From NCBI GenBank assembly GCA_937926555.1, contig CALAZX010000132.1:1-9603 (forward strand): 9,603 nt of DNA, in the 5' to 3' direction. Numbering within the stretch: position 1 is the stretch's first letter; each line of letters starts with the position of its first letter. A program made the position numbers and the translations under genes. Under the pieces are notes generated by a model. The model was given only the letters and a program-made list of their open reading frames with translations. It did no database searches and was not told the origin of the DNA. Positions 1 to 5,890 of this stretch are shown here, one piece after another. The DNA comes from an uncultured Negativicutes bacterium (GTDB lineage: Bacteria > Bacillota > Negativicutes > Acidaminococcales > Acidaminococcaceae).

Positions 1-422
1 GGGAGGATCAGCAGCCGGTTGTAGGTCACCTTCACATGATGCTGCACCACCAGCGCGTTGTTCACCGCCACGAAGGACTGCTCAATCTTGCCGCGGGGGA
101 TGTTGAAGATACGTCCCAGACCCACGGCGAAAGGAAACAGCGTGTTGATCGCCTTCCAGGCCCAGAAGTAGAGAATCTTCGGCATAGGCATCCCCAGGAT
201 AGCCAGCACGATGCTCAGCTCACCGGCGAAGAAGAAAAAGACCACAGCACCCACCAGCATGCCGAAAATCGTCGGCAGCCCCTGGTTGATGGAGGCCAGC
301 CCCAGGAAAGTCACTTTCCACACCAGGTACAGGATGATGGCGGTCACCACGGCGCTGAAAAGGATCAGTGCCAGAAACACGCGTTTTTTCGGTTGAATTC
401 CCATATTTATCGTCGCTTCCAT
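1..422 (-). CDS. DUF116 domain membrane protein, N-terminal part (3' end outside window)
   Basis: Translating the minus strand from ATG at 422 gives an open frame to the window edge (140 codons), beginning MEATINMGIQPKKRVFLALI. Two hydrophobic stretches are visible, at about residues 15-38 and 47-80. They are followed by a conserved-looking stretch, NIPRGKIEQSFVAVNN, then a segment ending in NRLLILP. This matches my recollection of the N-terminal half of DUF116 proteins, whose biochemical role is unknown and whose C-terminal half is cysteine-rich; that half is not in the window. An AGGA five bases before the ATG supports this start over the in-frame ATG at 404. The gene follows fmt after a 106-bp gap, an arrangement seen in Negativicutes and some Clostridia, and probably belongs to the def-fmt operon. 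Confidence 0.72.
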   Translation of the reverse strand, partial: MEATINMGIQPKKRVFLALILFSAVVTAIILYLVWKVTFLGLASINQGLPTIFGMLVGAVVFFFFAGELSIVLAILGMPMPKILYFWAWKAINTLFPFAVGLGRIFNIPRGKIEQSFVAVNNALVVQHHVKVTYNRLLIL

Positions 423-528
423 TGTTTTCCTACTTATATTTCCCCATTAGTATTTTCCTGCTGATTCCCGTCCGGGTCCCACCGCCGCCATGATATCCGG
501 CAGCTGCTTTCCCGCGCGGGGCATCCGC

Positions 529-1476
529 TTATTTTCCCAGCTTGTCCCCTTCGGACACGCCGTGCCCGTTCAGGAACCCGGCCGCCGGCATCCGCTTCTT
601 GGAGGCGGGCTGCAGGGTCAGGATGCGGAGCAGGAAGTCTCCGCAGGCCACTTCGAAATGTTTCTTCGTCACATGGACCACGGTACCGGGCTCCGCCTTG
701 GCGGGCTCATCGGTGACACGGGTCTCCCAGATCTTCAGCAGCTTGCCGTCAGGCAGCCAGGTGAAGGCGCCGGGCACAGGGTCGAAGCCCCGCACCAGGT
801 CGTGGACATGCTGTGCGGATTTCTCCCAGTGGATCTCCGCCATGTCCTTGGTGAGCAGGGTGGCCATGGTGACCTCCGCCTCGTTCTGGGGTTCGGGCTC
901 CAGGCCCTCCTCGATCCGGGGCATGGTCTCCACCAGGAGCTCCGCGCCTTTCTCAGCCAGGATGTCATGCAGCTCCTCGAAACTGGTCTCGGGACCGATG
1001 GGCACCACCACTTTGCTGTACATGGCACCGGTGTCCATCCCCTTCTCCATCCGCCTGATGGTCACGCCGGACTCCTCCTCGCCCTTGACGCTCGCGTACT
1101 GGCTCGGCGCCGCGCCCCTGTACTTGGGCAGCAGGGATGCGTGGACATTGATGCAGCCGTACCGGGGGATGTCCAGAATCTCCTGGGTGAGGAACTGGCC
1201 GAAAGCGGCCACTACGATGAAGTCCGGATTCCATTCCTTCAGCTTGGCCACGAACTCCGGCTCCTTCACCTTCTCCGGCTGGTAGACCGGCAGCCCCTGC
1301 TCCAGGGCGTAGGCTTTCACCGGCGTGGGGATCATCTTATGGCCCCGTCCCTTGGGGCGGTCCGGCTGGGACACCACCGCGGTGACCTCATATCTGCCGG
1401 ATTCCAATAAAGTACGGAGAGAACCCACGGCGAAATCCGGGGTTCCCATGAACACTACTTTTTTCAACTGATTCAC
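529..1476 (-). CDS. fmt: Methionyl-tRNA formyltransferase
   Basis: Cytoplasmic enzyme that transfers a formyl group from 10-formyl-THF to initiator Met-tRNA, making the fMet-tRNA used to start translation. From the GTG at 1476 the protein is 315 aa, a normal length. The N-terminal motif VVFMGTPDFAV is present, as is NVHASLLPKYRGAAP carrying the catalytic Asn110 and His112. Asp148 in GMDTG matches E. coli Asp144. The C-terminal domain ends PASKKRMPAAGF...GDKLGK. The GTG overlaps the def stop codon (GTGA), so the two are translationally linked. Start choice is uncertain: an AGGA lies 8 nt before the GTG, but the stronger GAGGAG lies 8 nt before an in-frame TTG at 1467, which would give MKKVVFMGTPDF and 312 aa. 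It sits second in a def-fmt-DUF116 unit. Confidence 0.97.
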   Translation of the reverse strand: MNQLKKVVFMGTPDFAVGSLRTLLESGRYEVTAVVSQPDRPKGRGHKMIPTPVKAYALEQGLPVYQPEKVKEPEFVAKLKEWNPDFIVVAAFGQFLTQEILDIPRYGCINVHASLLPKYRGAAPSQYASVKGEEESGVTIRRMEKGMDTGAMYSKVVVPIGPETSFEELHDILAEKGAELLVETMPRIEEGLEPEPQNEAEVTMATLLTKDMAEIHWEKSAQHVHDLVRGFDPVPGAFTWLPDGKLLKIWETRVTDEPAKAEPGTVVHVTKKHFEVACGDFLLRILTLQPASKKRMPAAGFLNGHGVSEGDKLGK

Positions 1477-1958
1477 TCCTCAAATCCTGTATCTTTGTGA
1501 ATGGGGCTGACAGAGACGGCCTTGTCCGTGAACAGGATGCCGTCCAGGTGGTCCAGCTCATGCTGCAGGCAGATGGCCAGCAGCCCGTCGGTGGAGATCT
1601 TCATCCGCCGGCCGGTGAGGTCAGTGTACTCGCACTCCACATATTCGGCACGCTCCACGTCACCCTCGAAATCGGGGACGGAGAGGCAGCCCTCGCCTAC
1701 CAGCTGGGAGCCTTCCTTCTTGGTGATCTCCGGGTTCACCAGCTGCAGGAGCCCTGTCTCGTCACCTAGGTCGATGACCACCATGCGGCGGGAGATTCCC
1801 ACCTGGGGCGCTGCCAGACCGATGCCGTTCTTGGCGTTGTACAGGGTATCCACCATGTCTTTCATCTGACGTTTCACTTTCTTGTCCACTTTCAGGACAG
1901 GTTTGGCGATCTCTTTCAGGACCGGATCGCCGGCGGTACGTATGGATAATACTGCCAT
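1473..1958 (-). CDS. def: Peptide deformylase
   Basis: Metalloenzyme that removes the N-formyl group from nascent polypeptides, working downstream of Fmt in the same pathway. At 161 aa it has all three family motifs: GIGLAAPQVG (residues 45-54), EGCLSVP with metal ligand Cys91, and QHELDHLDG with metal ligands His133 and His137 and catalytic Glu134. The ATG at 1958 is preceded by GGAGG at 6 nt spacing. The gene overlaps the fmt start by 4 bp. It is separated from priA upstream by 268 bp holding a likely promoter of its own, so def may head a def-fmt-DUF116 transcript. All catalytic residues are intact and I see no sign of degeneration. Confidence 0.98.
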   Translation of the reverse strand: MAVLSIRTAGDPVLKEIAKPVLKVDKKVKRQMKDMVDTLYNAKNGIGLAAPQVGISRRMVVIDLGDETGLLQLVNPEITKKEGSQLVGEGCLSVPDFEGDVERAEYVECEYTDLTGRRMKISTDGLLAICLQHELDHLDGILFTDKAVSVSPIHKDTGFEE

Positions 1959-2061
1959 TTCTTTCCTCCAGATTCATTCTTTGTCGCGGTGTTCCGCTAT
2001 TTTCTTGCTTTGTTGATACTCTATTTTCCAACCTTAATATCGTTTTAGGTATATCTAGGTA

Positions 2062-2070
2062 ATTATATCA
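2062..2070 (-). promoter_or_regulatory. def: Extended -10 promoter for def-fmt-DUF116
   Basis: On the minus strand the sequence reads TGATATAAT: a perfect TATAAT (2062-2067) preceded by the TGn extended -10 element (2068-2070). The -35 position is poor (GTGCAT-like), as is usual for extended -10 promoters. Transcription would start near 2055, giving a leader of about 97 nt before def. Two direct TAGGTA copies (2046-2051 and 2056-2061) lie exactly 10 bp apart at the predicted start site. Confidence 0.6.
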
Positions 2071-2095
2071 TATTTTTGCGCCGGATGCACCTGCC

Positions 2096-2110
2096 GTCCC
2101 CGGAGGGGAC
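2096..2110. repeat. Inverted repeat upstream of the def promoter
   Basis: GTCCCC (2096-2101), a GGA loop and GGGGAC (2105-2110) form a perfect 6-bp GC-rich stem. A smaller CTTCC/GGAAG palindrome follows immediately at about 2114-2124. Neither is followed by a T-run on either strand, so this is not a classic intrinsic terminator. It sits between the priA stop and the def promoter. Confidence 0.45.
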
Positions 2111-2179
2111 ATTCTTCCGGGAAGGCGTGTCTGAATCAGGCCTGCAAAGGTGTCAGATTGGCTTCCCCTGCAGGACTGC

Positions 2180-2213
2180 GCCGGCCAATCCGCCACGTCA
2201 TGGCGGATCCGGC
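2180..2213. repeat. Strong hairpin just downstream of priA
   Basis: The 8-bp stem ATCCGCCA/TGGCGGAT (2188-2195 with 2201-2208, 5-nt loop) is extended by GCCGG/CCGGC (2180-2184 with 2209-2213) across a 3-nt bulge. It begins 14 bp past the priA stop codon on the minus strand, where a transcript end would be expected. It lacks a U-tract, so it may stabilise the 3' end or act as a weak or Rho-assisted terminator. Confidence 0.5.
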
Positions 2214-2226
2214 TGACCGGTCAAAA

Positions 2227-4614
2227 TCACAGCACCGTCAGCGGGTCCACGTCGATCCAGATGTTCTTGATCTCCTTGTAGCCGCTGGCCAGGATGGCCT
2301 TCTTCACTTCGGCCTCCTCCCGGGTCTTCACCAGGATGGTCATGCGGAACTGGTCCCGCACCTTGGCCACGCCGGAGGGGACAGGCCCCAGCACCTCGGT
2401 GCCGGTCCAGCCCTCCTCCTTCTGTTTCCGCCGCAGGTATGCCGCCGCCTCGTCCGCCAGTTTCAGGGCGTTCCCCTGGTCCGTGTCGGAGACGGTGAGT
2501 TTCAGTATCCTGCTGAAAGGCGGATAGGAAAGCTCCTTCCGCTGTGCCAGCTCGCCCCGGGCGAAGGTGTCGTAATCCTGCCTGGCAGCCAGCTGGATGA
2601 TGGGGTTCTCCGGGTCGTAGGTCTGCAGGACCACCCGGCCCCGCTTGCTTCCCCGCCCCGCTCTGCCCGCAGCCTGGGTCAGCAGGGAGAAACCCCGCTC
2701 CGAGGCGCGGAAATCAGGCAGGTTCATGGTGCTGTCCGCAGCCAGGATACCCACCAGGGTCACGTTCTCGATGTCATGGCCCTTGGCCACCATCTGGGTG
2801 CCCAGGAGCACGTTGGCCTCCTTCCGGGAGAACCGTCCGATGATCTCCTGGTGGGCCATTTTCGCCACGGTGCTGTCCTGGTCCATCCGCAGCACCCGCA
2901 CCCCGGGCATGCTGGCGATCTCCGCCTCCGCCTTCTGGGTGCCGGTGCCGAAGAATTTGATCCGCTTGCTGCCGCATTCCGGACAGACCGTGGGGATGGG
3001 CGCCACGTTGCCGCAGTAATGGCAGCGCATCAGATTCTCGTCGGCATGGTACACCAGGCTCACCTCGCAGTGGGGACACATCAGCGTCTCGCCGCAGTCC
3101 CGGCACATGACGAAGGTGGAGAAGCCGCGCCGGTTCAGCAGCACGATGGCCTGCTCCCCCTGTCCCACGGTGGAGATCAGCTCACGCCGCAGTTTCCGGG
3201 AGATCACGGAGAAGTTCTTCTCCGCCAGCTCACGCCGCATGTCCACCACCGTCACCTCCGGCAGCACCGCGCCGGTGGGGCGCATGGTGAGCCGCAGGTG
3301 GGTCATGGCGCCGGAGATGGCCCCGTGGTAGCTTTCCAGGGAAGGGGTGGCACTGCCCAGAAGCAGCACGGCGCCGCAGTTGCCGCAGCGTTTCTCCGCC
3401 ACGTCCCTGGCATGGTAGCTGGGACGCTCCTCCTGCTTGTAGCTGCCCTCCTGCTCCTCGTCGATGATCACCAGACCCAAGTTGCGGAAAGGCGCGAACA
3501 CCGCGCTGCGGACACCGATGAGCACACCGGCGTCCCCTCTGCGGGTGCGGTACCACACATCCGCCCGCTCGTTCTGGGACAGTTTGCTGTGGGCCACCGC
3601 CACGGTGTCGCCGAACCAGGCCTGGAACCGGCGTACGATCTGGGCCGTCAGCGCGATCTCCGGCACCAGCACCAGGACCTGTTTCCCCTGGCGCAGGGCG
3701 TACTCCGCCGCCCGGAGATAGACCTCCGTCTTGCCGCTGCCGGTGATTCCCTGGAGGAGGAACTCCTTCTCTGTGGATGCGGCTTCCCGGAACCGGTCCA
3801 GGGCGCCCACTTCGCCGGGTTCCTCCCTGCGCAGGTCCAGGGCTTTCTTCAGGCTGTCCACCGCCGCCTTCTGCTCTTCGGTGAGCTGCAGCGTCTCCAG
3901 CCGTTCCGGCAGCTCGTCATAGCTGTTCCGGAGCACCCGTTTCTCCCGGCGCTCCGCCCAGCCCTTCTCCGCGATGGTGCGGAGGATGCCGCCGCTGACA
4001 CCGTGCTCTCCGGCCTCTTTCACCGTGAGGCACTCCGCCAGCTCACGCTCCTCCCCGTCCGGACGTTCTTTCTCCGGCAGGGCGGCGATAGTCTCCGCCT
4101 GCTCCTGCAGCACCGCCAACGCCTTCATCTGGGCGGGGACGGACTTGTCCCCTTCCGCCAGGGCGGCGCGCCCTTCCGCCGTGATCCGGTAGGCCAGGAA
4201 AGTCCGGGGCTTTATCTTCTCCTCGAACTCGTAGGCCACCAGCTTGCCGGCCTCATTGTAGATGGCGCTCCGCCGGATGCTGCTTTTCCCCGGGATGAAG
4301 AGCCGCATGGCCTCCGCCAGGGAGCAGAGATAATAAGAAGACAGCCACCGGGCCGTCTCCAGCATCTCACCGTCGAACCAGGGACGGGTCCCCAGCACCG
4401 CGGTGATCGGTTTCACTTTGTCCAGGTCGAAATGTTCCGCGGCCTCCTCCGGGGAGAAACTCTCCACGATGAAGCCCTCCGTCTCCTGGCGGCCGAAAGG
4501 CACCACCACACGCCAGCCGGCGCCGGGTGTGCCCATCTCCTCCGGGACACGGTACATGAACTGCCTGAAAAGATTCTTCACGGGCAGGTTGATTGCCACT
4601 TGCACATAGATCAA
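2227..4614 (-). CDS. priA: Primosomal replication restart helicase PriA
   Basis: DExH-type 3'-5' DNA helicase that recognises stalled forks and reloads the replisome. From the TTG at 4614 the protein is 795 aa, normal for Bacillota. It has an N-terminal DNA-binding domain, Walker A GITGSGKT (289-296), a Walker B box reading DEEQ (385-388), GSATPSLE (420-427), and eight cysteines in four CxxC pairs (504/507, 513/516, 531/534, 544/547) for two zinc ions. GTQMVAKGHD (605-614) and the motif VI segment QAAGRAGRG (647-655) follow. I chose the TTG because AGGAGG lies exactly 8 nt before it and the product starts MIYVQVAINLPVK, as PriA proteins do. A longer frame from 4644 would run through that ribosome binding site. 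The box reads DEEQ where DEEH is usual. priA-def-fmt is a conserved order in Bacillota; coaBC, often upstream of priA, is absent here. Confidence 0.97.
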   Translation of the reverse strand: MIYVQVAINLPVKNLFRQFMYRVPEEMGTPGAGWRVVVPFGRQETEGFIVESFSPEEAAEHFDLDKVKPITAVLGTRPWFDGEMLETARWLSSYYLCSLAEAMRLFIPGKSSIRRSAIYNEAGKLVAYEFEEKIKPRTFLAYRITAEGRAALAEGDKSVPAQMKALAVLQEQAETIAALPEKERPDGEERELAECLTVKEAGEHGVSGGILRTIAEKGWAERREKRVLRNSYDELPERLETLQLTEEQKAAVDSLKKALDLRREEPGEVGALDRFREAASTEKEFLLQGITGSGKTEVYLRAAEYALRQGKQVLVLVPEIALTAQIVRRFQAWFGDTVAVAHSKLSQNERADVWYRTRRGDAGVLIGVRSAVFAPFRNLGLVIIDEEQEGSYKQEERPSYHARDVAEKRCGNCGAVLLLGSATPSLESYHGAISGAMTHLRLTMRPTGAVLPEVTVVDMRRELAEKNFSVISRKLRRELISTVGQGEQAIVLLNRRGFSTFVMCRDCGETLMCPHCEVSLVYHADENLMRCHYCGNVAPIPTVCPECGSKRIKFFGTGTQKAEAEIASMPGVRVLRMDQDSTVAKMAHQEIIGRFSRKEANVLLGTQMVAKGHDIENVTLVGILAADSTMNLPDFRASERGFSLLTQAAGRAGRGSKRGRVVLQTYDPENPIIQLAARQDYDTFARGELAQRKELSYPPFSRILKLTVSDTDQGNALKLADEAAAYLRRKQKEEGWTGTEVLGPVPSGVAKVRDQFRMTILVKTREEAEVKKAILASGYKEIKNIWIDVDPLTVL

Positions 4615-4647
4615 GGGACATGCCTCCTGTATGTTTTCCGTCAAATC

Positions 4648-4675
4648 GTTATCTGATACATAATGTAGTACGCAA
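4648..4675 (-). promoter_or_regulatory. priA: Candidate priA promoter
   Basis: On the minus strand TTGCGT (4670-4675) is separated by 16 bp from GATAAC (4648-4653), each matching about four of six consensus bases. The predicted start near 4641 leaves a leader of about 27 nt before the TTG, enough for the AGGAGG. The match is modest and read-through from the nuclease gene is an alternative. Confidence 0.3.
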
Positions 4676-4699
4676 TATGGTTGTTCGAACTTTATGGTT

Positions 4700-4746
4700 C
4701 CGTATAGTTGTCATCTGGCCGGTGATGGCCGCATGAGACTATCCGG
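4700..4746. repeat. Long imperfect hairpin between nuclease gene and priA
   Basis: Nested pairings CCG/CGG, ATAGT/ACTAT, TCAT/ATGA and GGCC/GGCC, separated by small internal loops, close on a 6-nt loop. It begins 24 bp past the nuclease stop codon on the minus strand. No T-run follows on either strand. It may define the 3' end of the nuclease mRNA, but a standard intrinsic terminator is not seen. Confidence 0.4.
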
Positions 4747-4770
4747 TTATGATTGCCCGTATCTGTCCAC

Positions 4771-5580
4771 TCACTTCGCATGGCTGGTGCCGTTGGCGTA
4801 GTTGATGGTCACGCCGGGCTGCACATTGTAGACAAACACGTTGAAGTGGACCTTGCCGTTGTCCTCCAGGGACAGGGCCTCCATCTGCACCCCTCTGGCC
4901 ACCAGGTCTTTCCCCTTGAAGATGGGGGTCACCCGGTAGAGCACGTGGTGGTTGGTCTTCTTCACGTAGTTCGTCACCTCGTTCTCGAAGGGCAGCATCC
5001 CGTCCACGTTGAGGTAACGGGTGCCGGTGATCAGGTTCAGGGGGTTCGCGTTCTCCCCCGCCAGCTGGAAGCCGATGAGGTGGCAGCGGTTGTAGAGATA
5101 TTTCCCCTGGATATGCTCATACTTGTAGGTGTGCCAGCCGGTAGGCCGCACCGAACCGATAGGTCCCCGGGGTTCCGTGGGCATGGTCTCCACGCCGATC
5201 TTGGCGAAAGCGGGACCGCAGCGGCCCAGCTCGTCCAGCGGGCTGTACTCCTCGAAAGGTCCCCGCGCCTTGTCCTTCTCCGTGAAGGCGGGACGGTTCC
5301 TGTCGATCTTGACGAAGGGTGTGCCTGTATAGGGAGGGACATCTTTCAGGGATACCGGGCTGGTGCCTGACTTGGCCTCAGCCTCCCCGCCCTGCACCGA
5401 TGAGGGCAGTGACGCCGCCGTCTCCAGTTTCTTCGCCGCGTCCGAGGCCTTCCTGTCTATCTGGGTGACGACCTTGGTGTCATTGCCTCCCAGGGCATGC
5501 CACACACGGGCCACGTCGGACTGGCTCGCTCCGAAGAAAAGTAAAAGAAGTACTATCGCTATGCGCATAAACTTGTTCAT
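4771..5580 (-). CDS. Secreted DNA/RNA non-specific endonuclease
   Basis: Probable exported beta-beta-alpha metal nuclease of the DNA/RNA non-specific endonuclease family (EndA / DNA-entry nuclease type), cutting DNA and perhaps RNA outside the membrane. The 269-aa product starts MNKFMRIAIVLLLLFFGASQ, a signal peptide with probable cleavage near residue 19, followed by a Ser/Ala-rich linker to about residue 80. The catalytic segment is YLYNRCHLIGFQLAGENAN, where NRCH (164-167) takes the place of the family DRGH and His167 is the expected general base. The conserved stretches NLITGTRYLNVDGMLPFE and VLYRVTPIF follow. ATG at 5580 was chosen because AGGAGA lies 6 nt upstream. A longer frame from 5655 would start inside the promoter -10 box. 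It lies between pilus genes and priA. A role in DNA uptake, nutrient scavenging or biofilm DNA degradation is possible; none is shown. Confidence 0.9.
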   Translation of the reverse strand: MNKFMRIAIVLLLLFFGASQSDVARVWHALGGNDTKVVTQIDRKASDAAKKLETAASLPSSVQGGEAEAKSGTSPVSLKDVPPYTGTPFVKIDRNRPAFTEKDKARGPFEEYSPLDELGRCGPAFAKIGVETMPTEPRGPIGSVRPTGWHTYKYEHIQGKYLYNRCHLIGFQLAGENANPLNLITGTRYLNVDGMLPFENEVTNYVKKTNHHVLYRVTPIFKGKDLVARGVQMEALSLEDNGKVHFNVFVYNVQPGVTINYANGTSHAK

Positions 5581-5602
5581 GAGTTCTCTCCTGTCTGTTT
5601 CC

Positions 5603-5637
5603 GCCGGAGCGGTTTTCCCGGAAGCTGCGCCTCCGGC
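5603..5637 (-). promoter_or_regulatory. Stem-loop in nuclease 5' leader
   Basis: GCCGGAG (5603-5609) and CTCCGGC (5631-5637) form a perfect 7-bp stem, extended by CG/CG across a one-base bulge. It begins about 10 nt after the predicted transcript start and ends 10 nt before the ribosome binding site (5587-5592). It could stabilise the mRNA or modulate translation; no known riboswitch is recognised. Confidence 0.4.
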
Positions 5638-5653
5638 TGAAATTACAGTATAC

Positions 5654-5682
5654 ATTTTACCATATTACAGCTTGATAGTCAG
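5654..5682 (-). promoter_or_regulatory. Promoter of the nuclease gene
   Basis: On the minus strand CTGACT (5677-5682, 4/6 match to TTGACA) is 17 bp from TAAAAT (5654-5659, 5/6 match). A TGn extended -10 element sits directly before the -10. The transcript would start near 5647, giving a leader of about 67 nt. This location argues against any translation start at 5655. Confidence 0.6.
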
Positions 5683-5693
5683 TATCGGTTTTA

Positions 5694-5723
5694 TTGGTGT
5701 TTCGGCACAATATATAGTATAAT
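5694..5723 (+). promoter_or_regulatory. Plus-strand promoter-like site left of the IS remnant
   Basis: TTGGTG (5694-5699), an 18-bp spacer and a perfect TATAAT (5718-5723). It is back-to-back with the nuclease promoter and lies outside the presumed IS end. Its nearest downstream gene is the IS3-type ORF. It could be an orphan promoter of a gene lost when the IS entered, or simply AT-rich chance. Confidence 0.35.
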
Positions 5724-5764
5724 AAGGTTAATCTGCGGGGCGGCAAGCGGCCGTTCCGGACAAC

Positions 5765-5855
5765 TTAACCATTTTAACTTTAAATCTTTGTCTACTTTGC
5801 TTGACAGGAACGCAAAGTCATGTTATGGTTTATGTAGACAAGAAACAATGGTTAA
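5765..5855. repeat. Three nested inverted repeats around the transposase promoter
   Basis: Outer arms TTAACCATT (5765-5773) and AATGGTTAA (5847-5855), middle arms TTGTCTAC (5788-5795) and GTAGACAA (5834-5841), and inner arms CTTTGC (5795-5800) and GCAAAG (5812-5817) are all perfect and share one approximate centre. The -35 lies inside the inner loop and the predicted start site falls on the right middle arm. TGTCTAC at 5789 has the TG start expected of an IS3-family tip. Confidence 0.6.
5801..5829 (+). promoter_or_regulatory. Promoter of the IS3-type ORF
   Basis: A perfect TTGACA (5801-5806) is followed after exactly 17 bp by TATGGT (5824-5829, 4/6), preceded by the TGn extended -10 element. 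The transcript would start near 5836, about 55 nt before the ATG. The promoter is embedded in nested inverted repeats, which could let a DNA-binding protein such as OrfA occlude it (inference). Confidence 0.65.
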
Positions 5856-5890
5856 AAAGTGAACGATAAGTAAGAGATGAGTGATCACCC

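Noticed and set aside
36..464. 142-codon plus-strand frame opposite the DUF116 gene
   Set aside because: His/Gln-rich antisense frame; the minus strand gives a coherent membrane protein with a ribosome binding site.
447..524. 25-codon minus-strand frame between fmt and the DUF116 gene
   Set aside because: No convincing ribosome binding site and no recognisable feature; most likely chance.
490..1410. 306-codon plus-strand frame opposite fmt
   Set aside because: Antisense shadow of fmt; composition is unlike a real protein and there is no ribosome binding site context.
2158..4656. 832-codon open frame on the plus strand opposite priA
   Set aside because: It is a mirror frame created by GC-rich codon bias of priA. 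Its product is His/Gln/Leu-rich with no domain, while the minus frame has every PriA motif.
5581..5655. N-terminal extension of the nuclease to a start at 5655
   Set aside because: It would begin inside the -10 box and bury the signal peptide. ATG 5580 has a good ribosome binding site and starts directly with the signal peptide.
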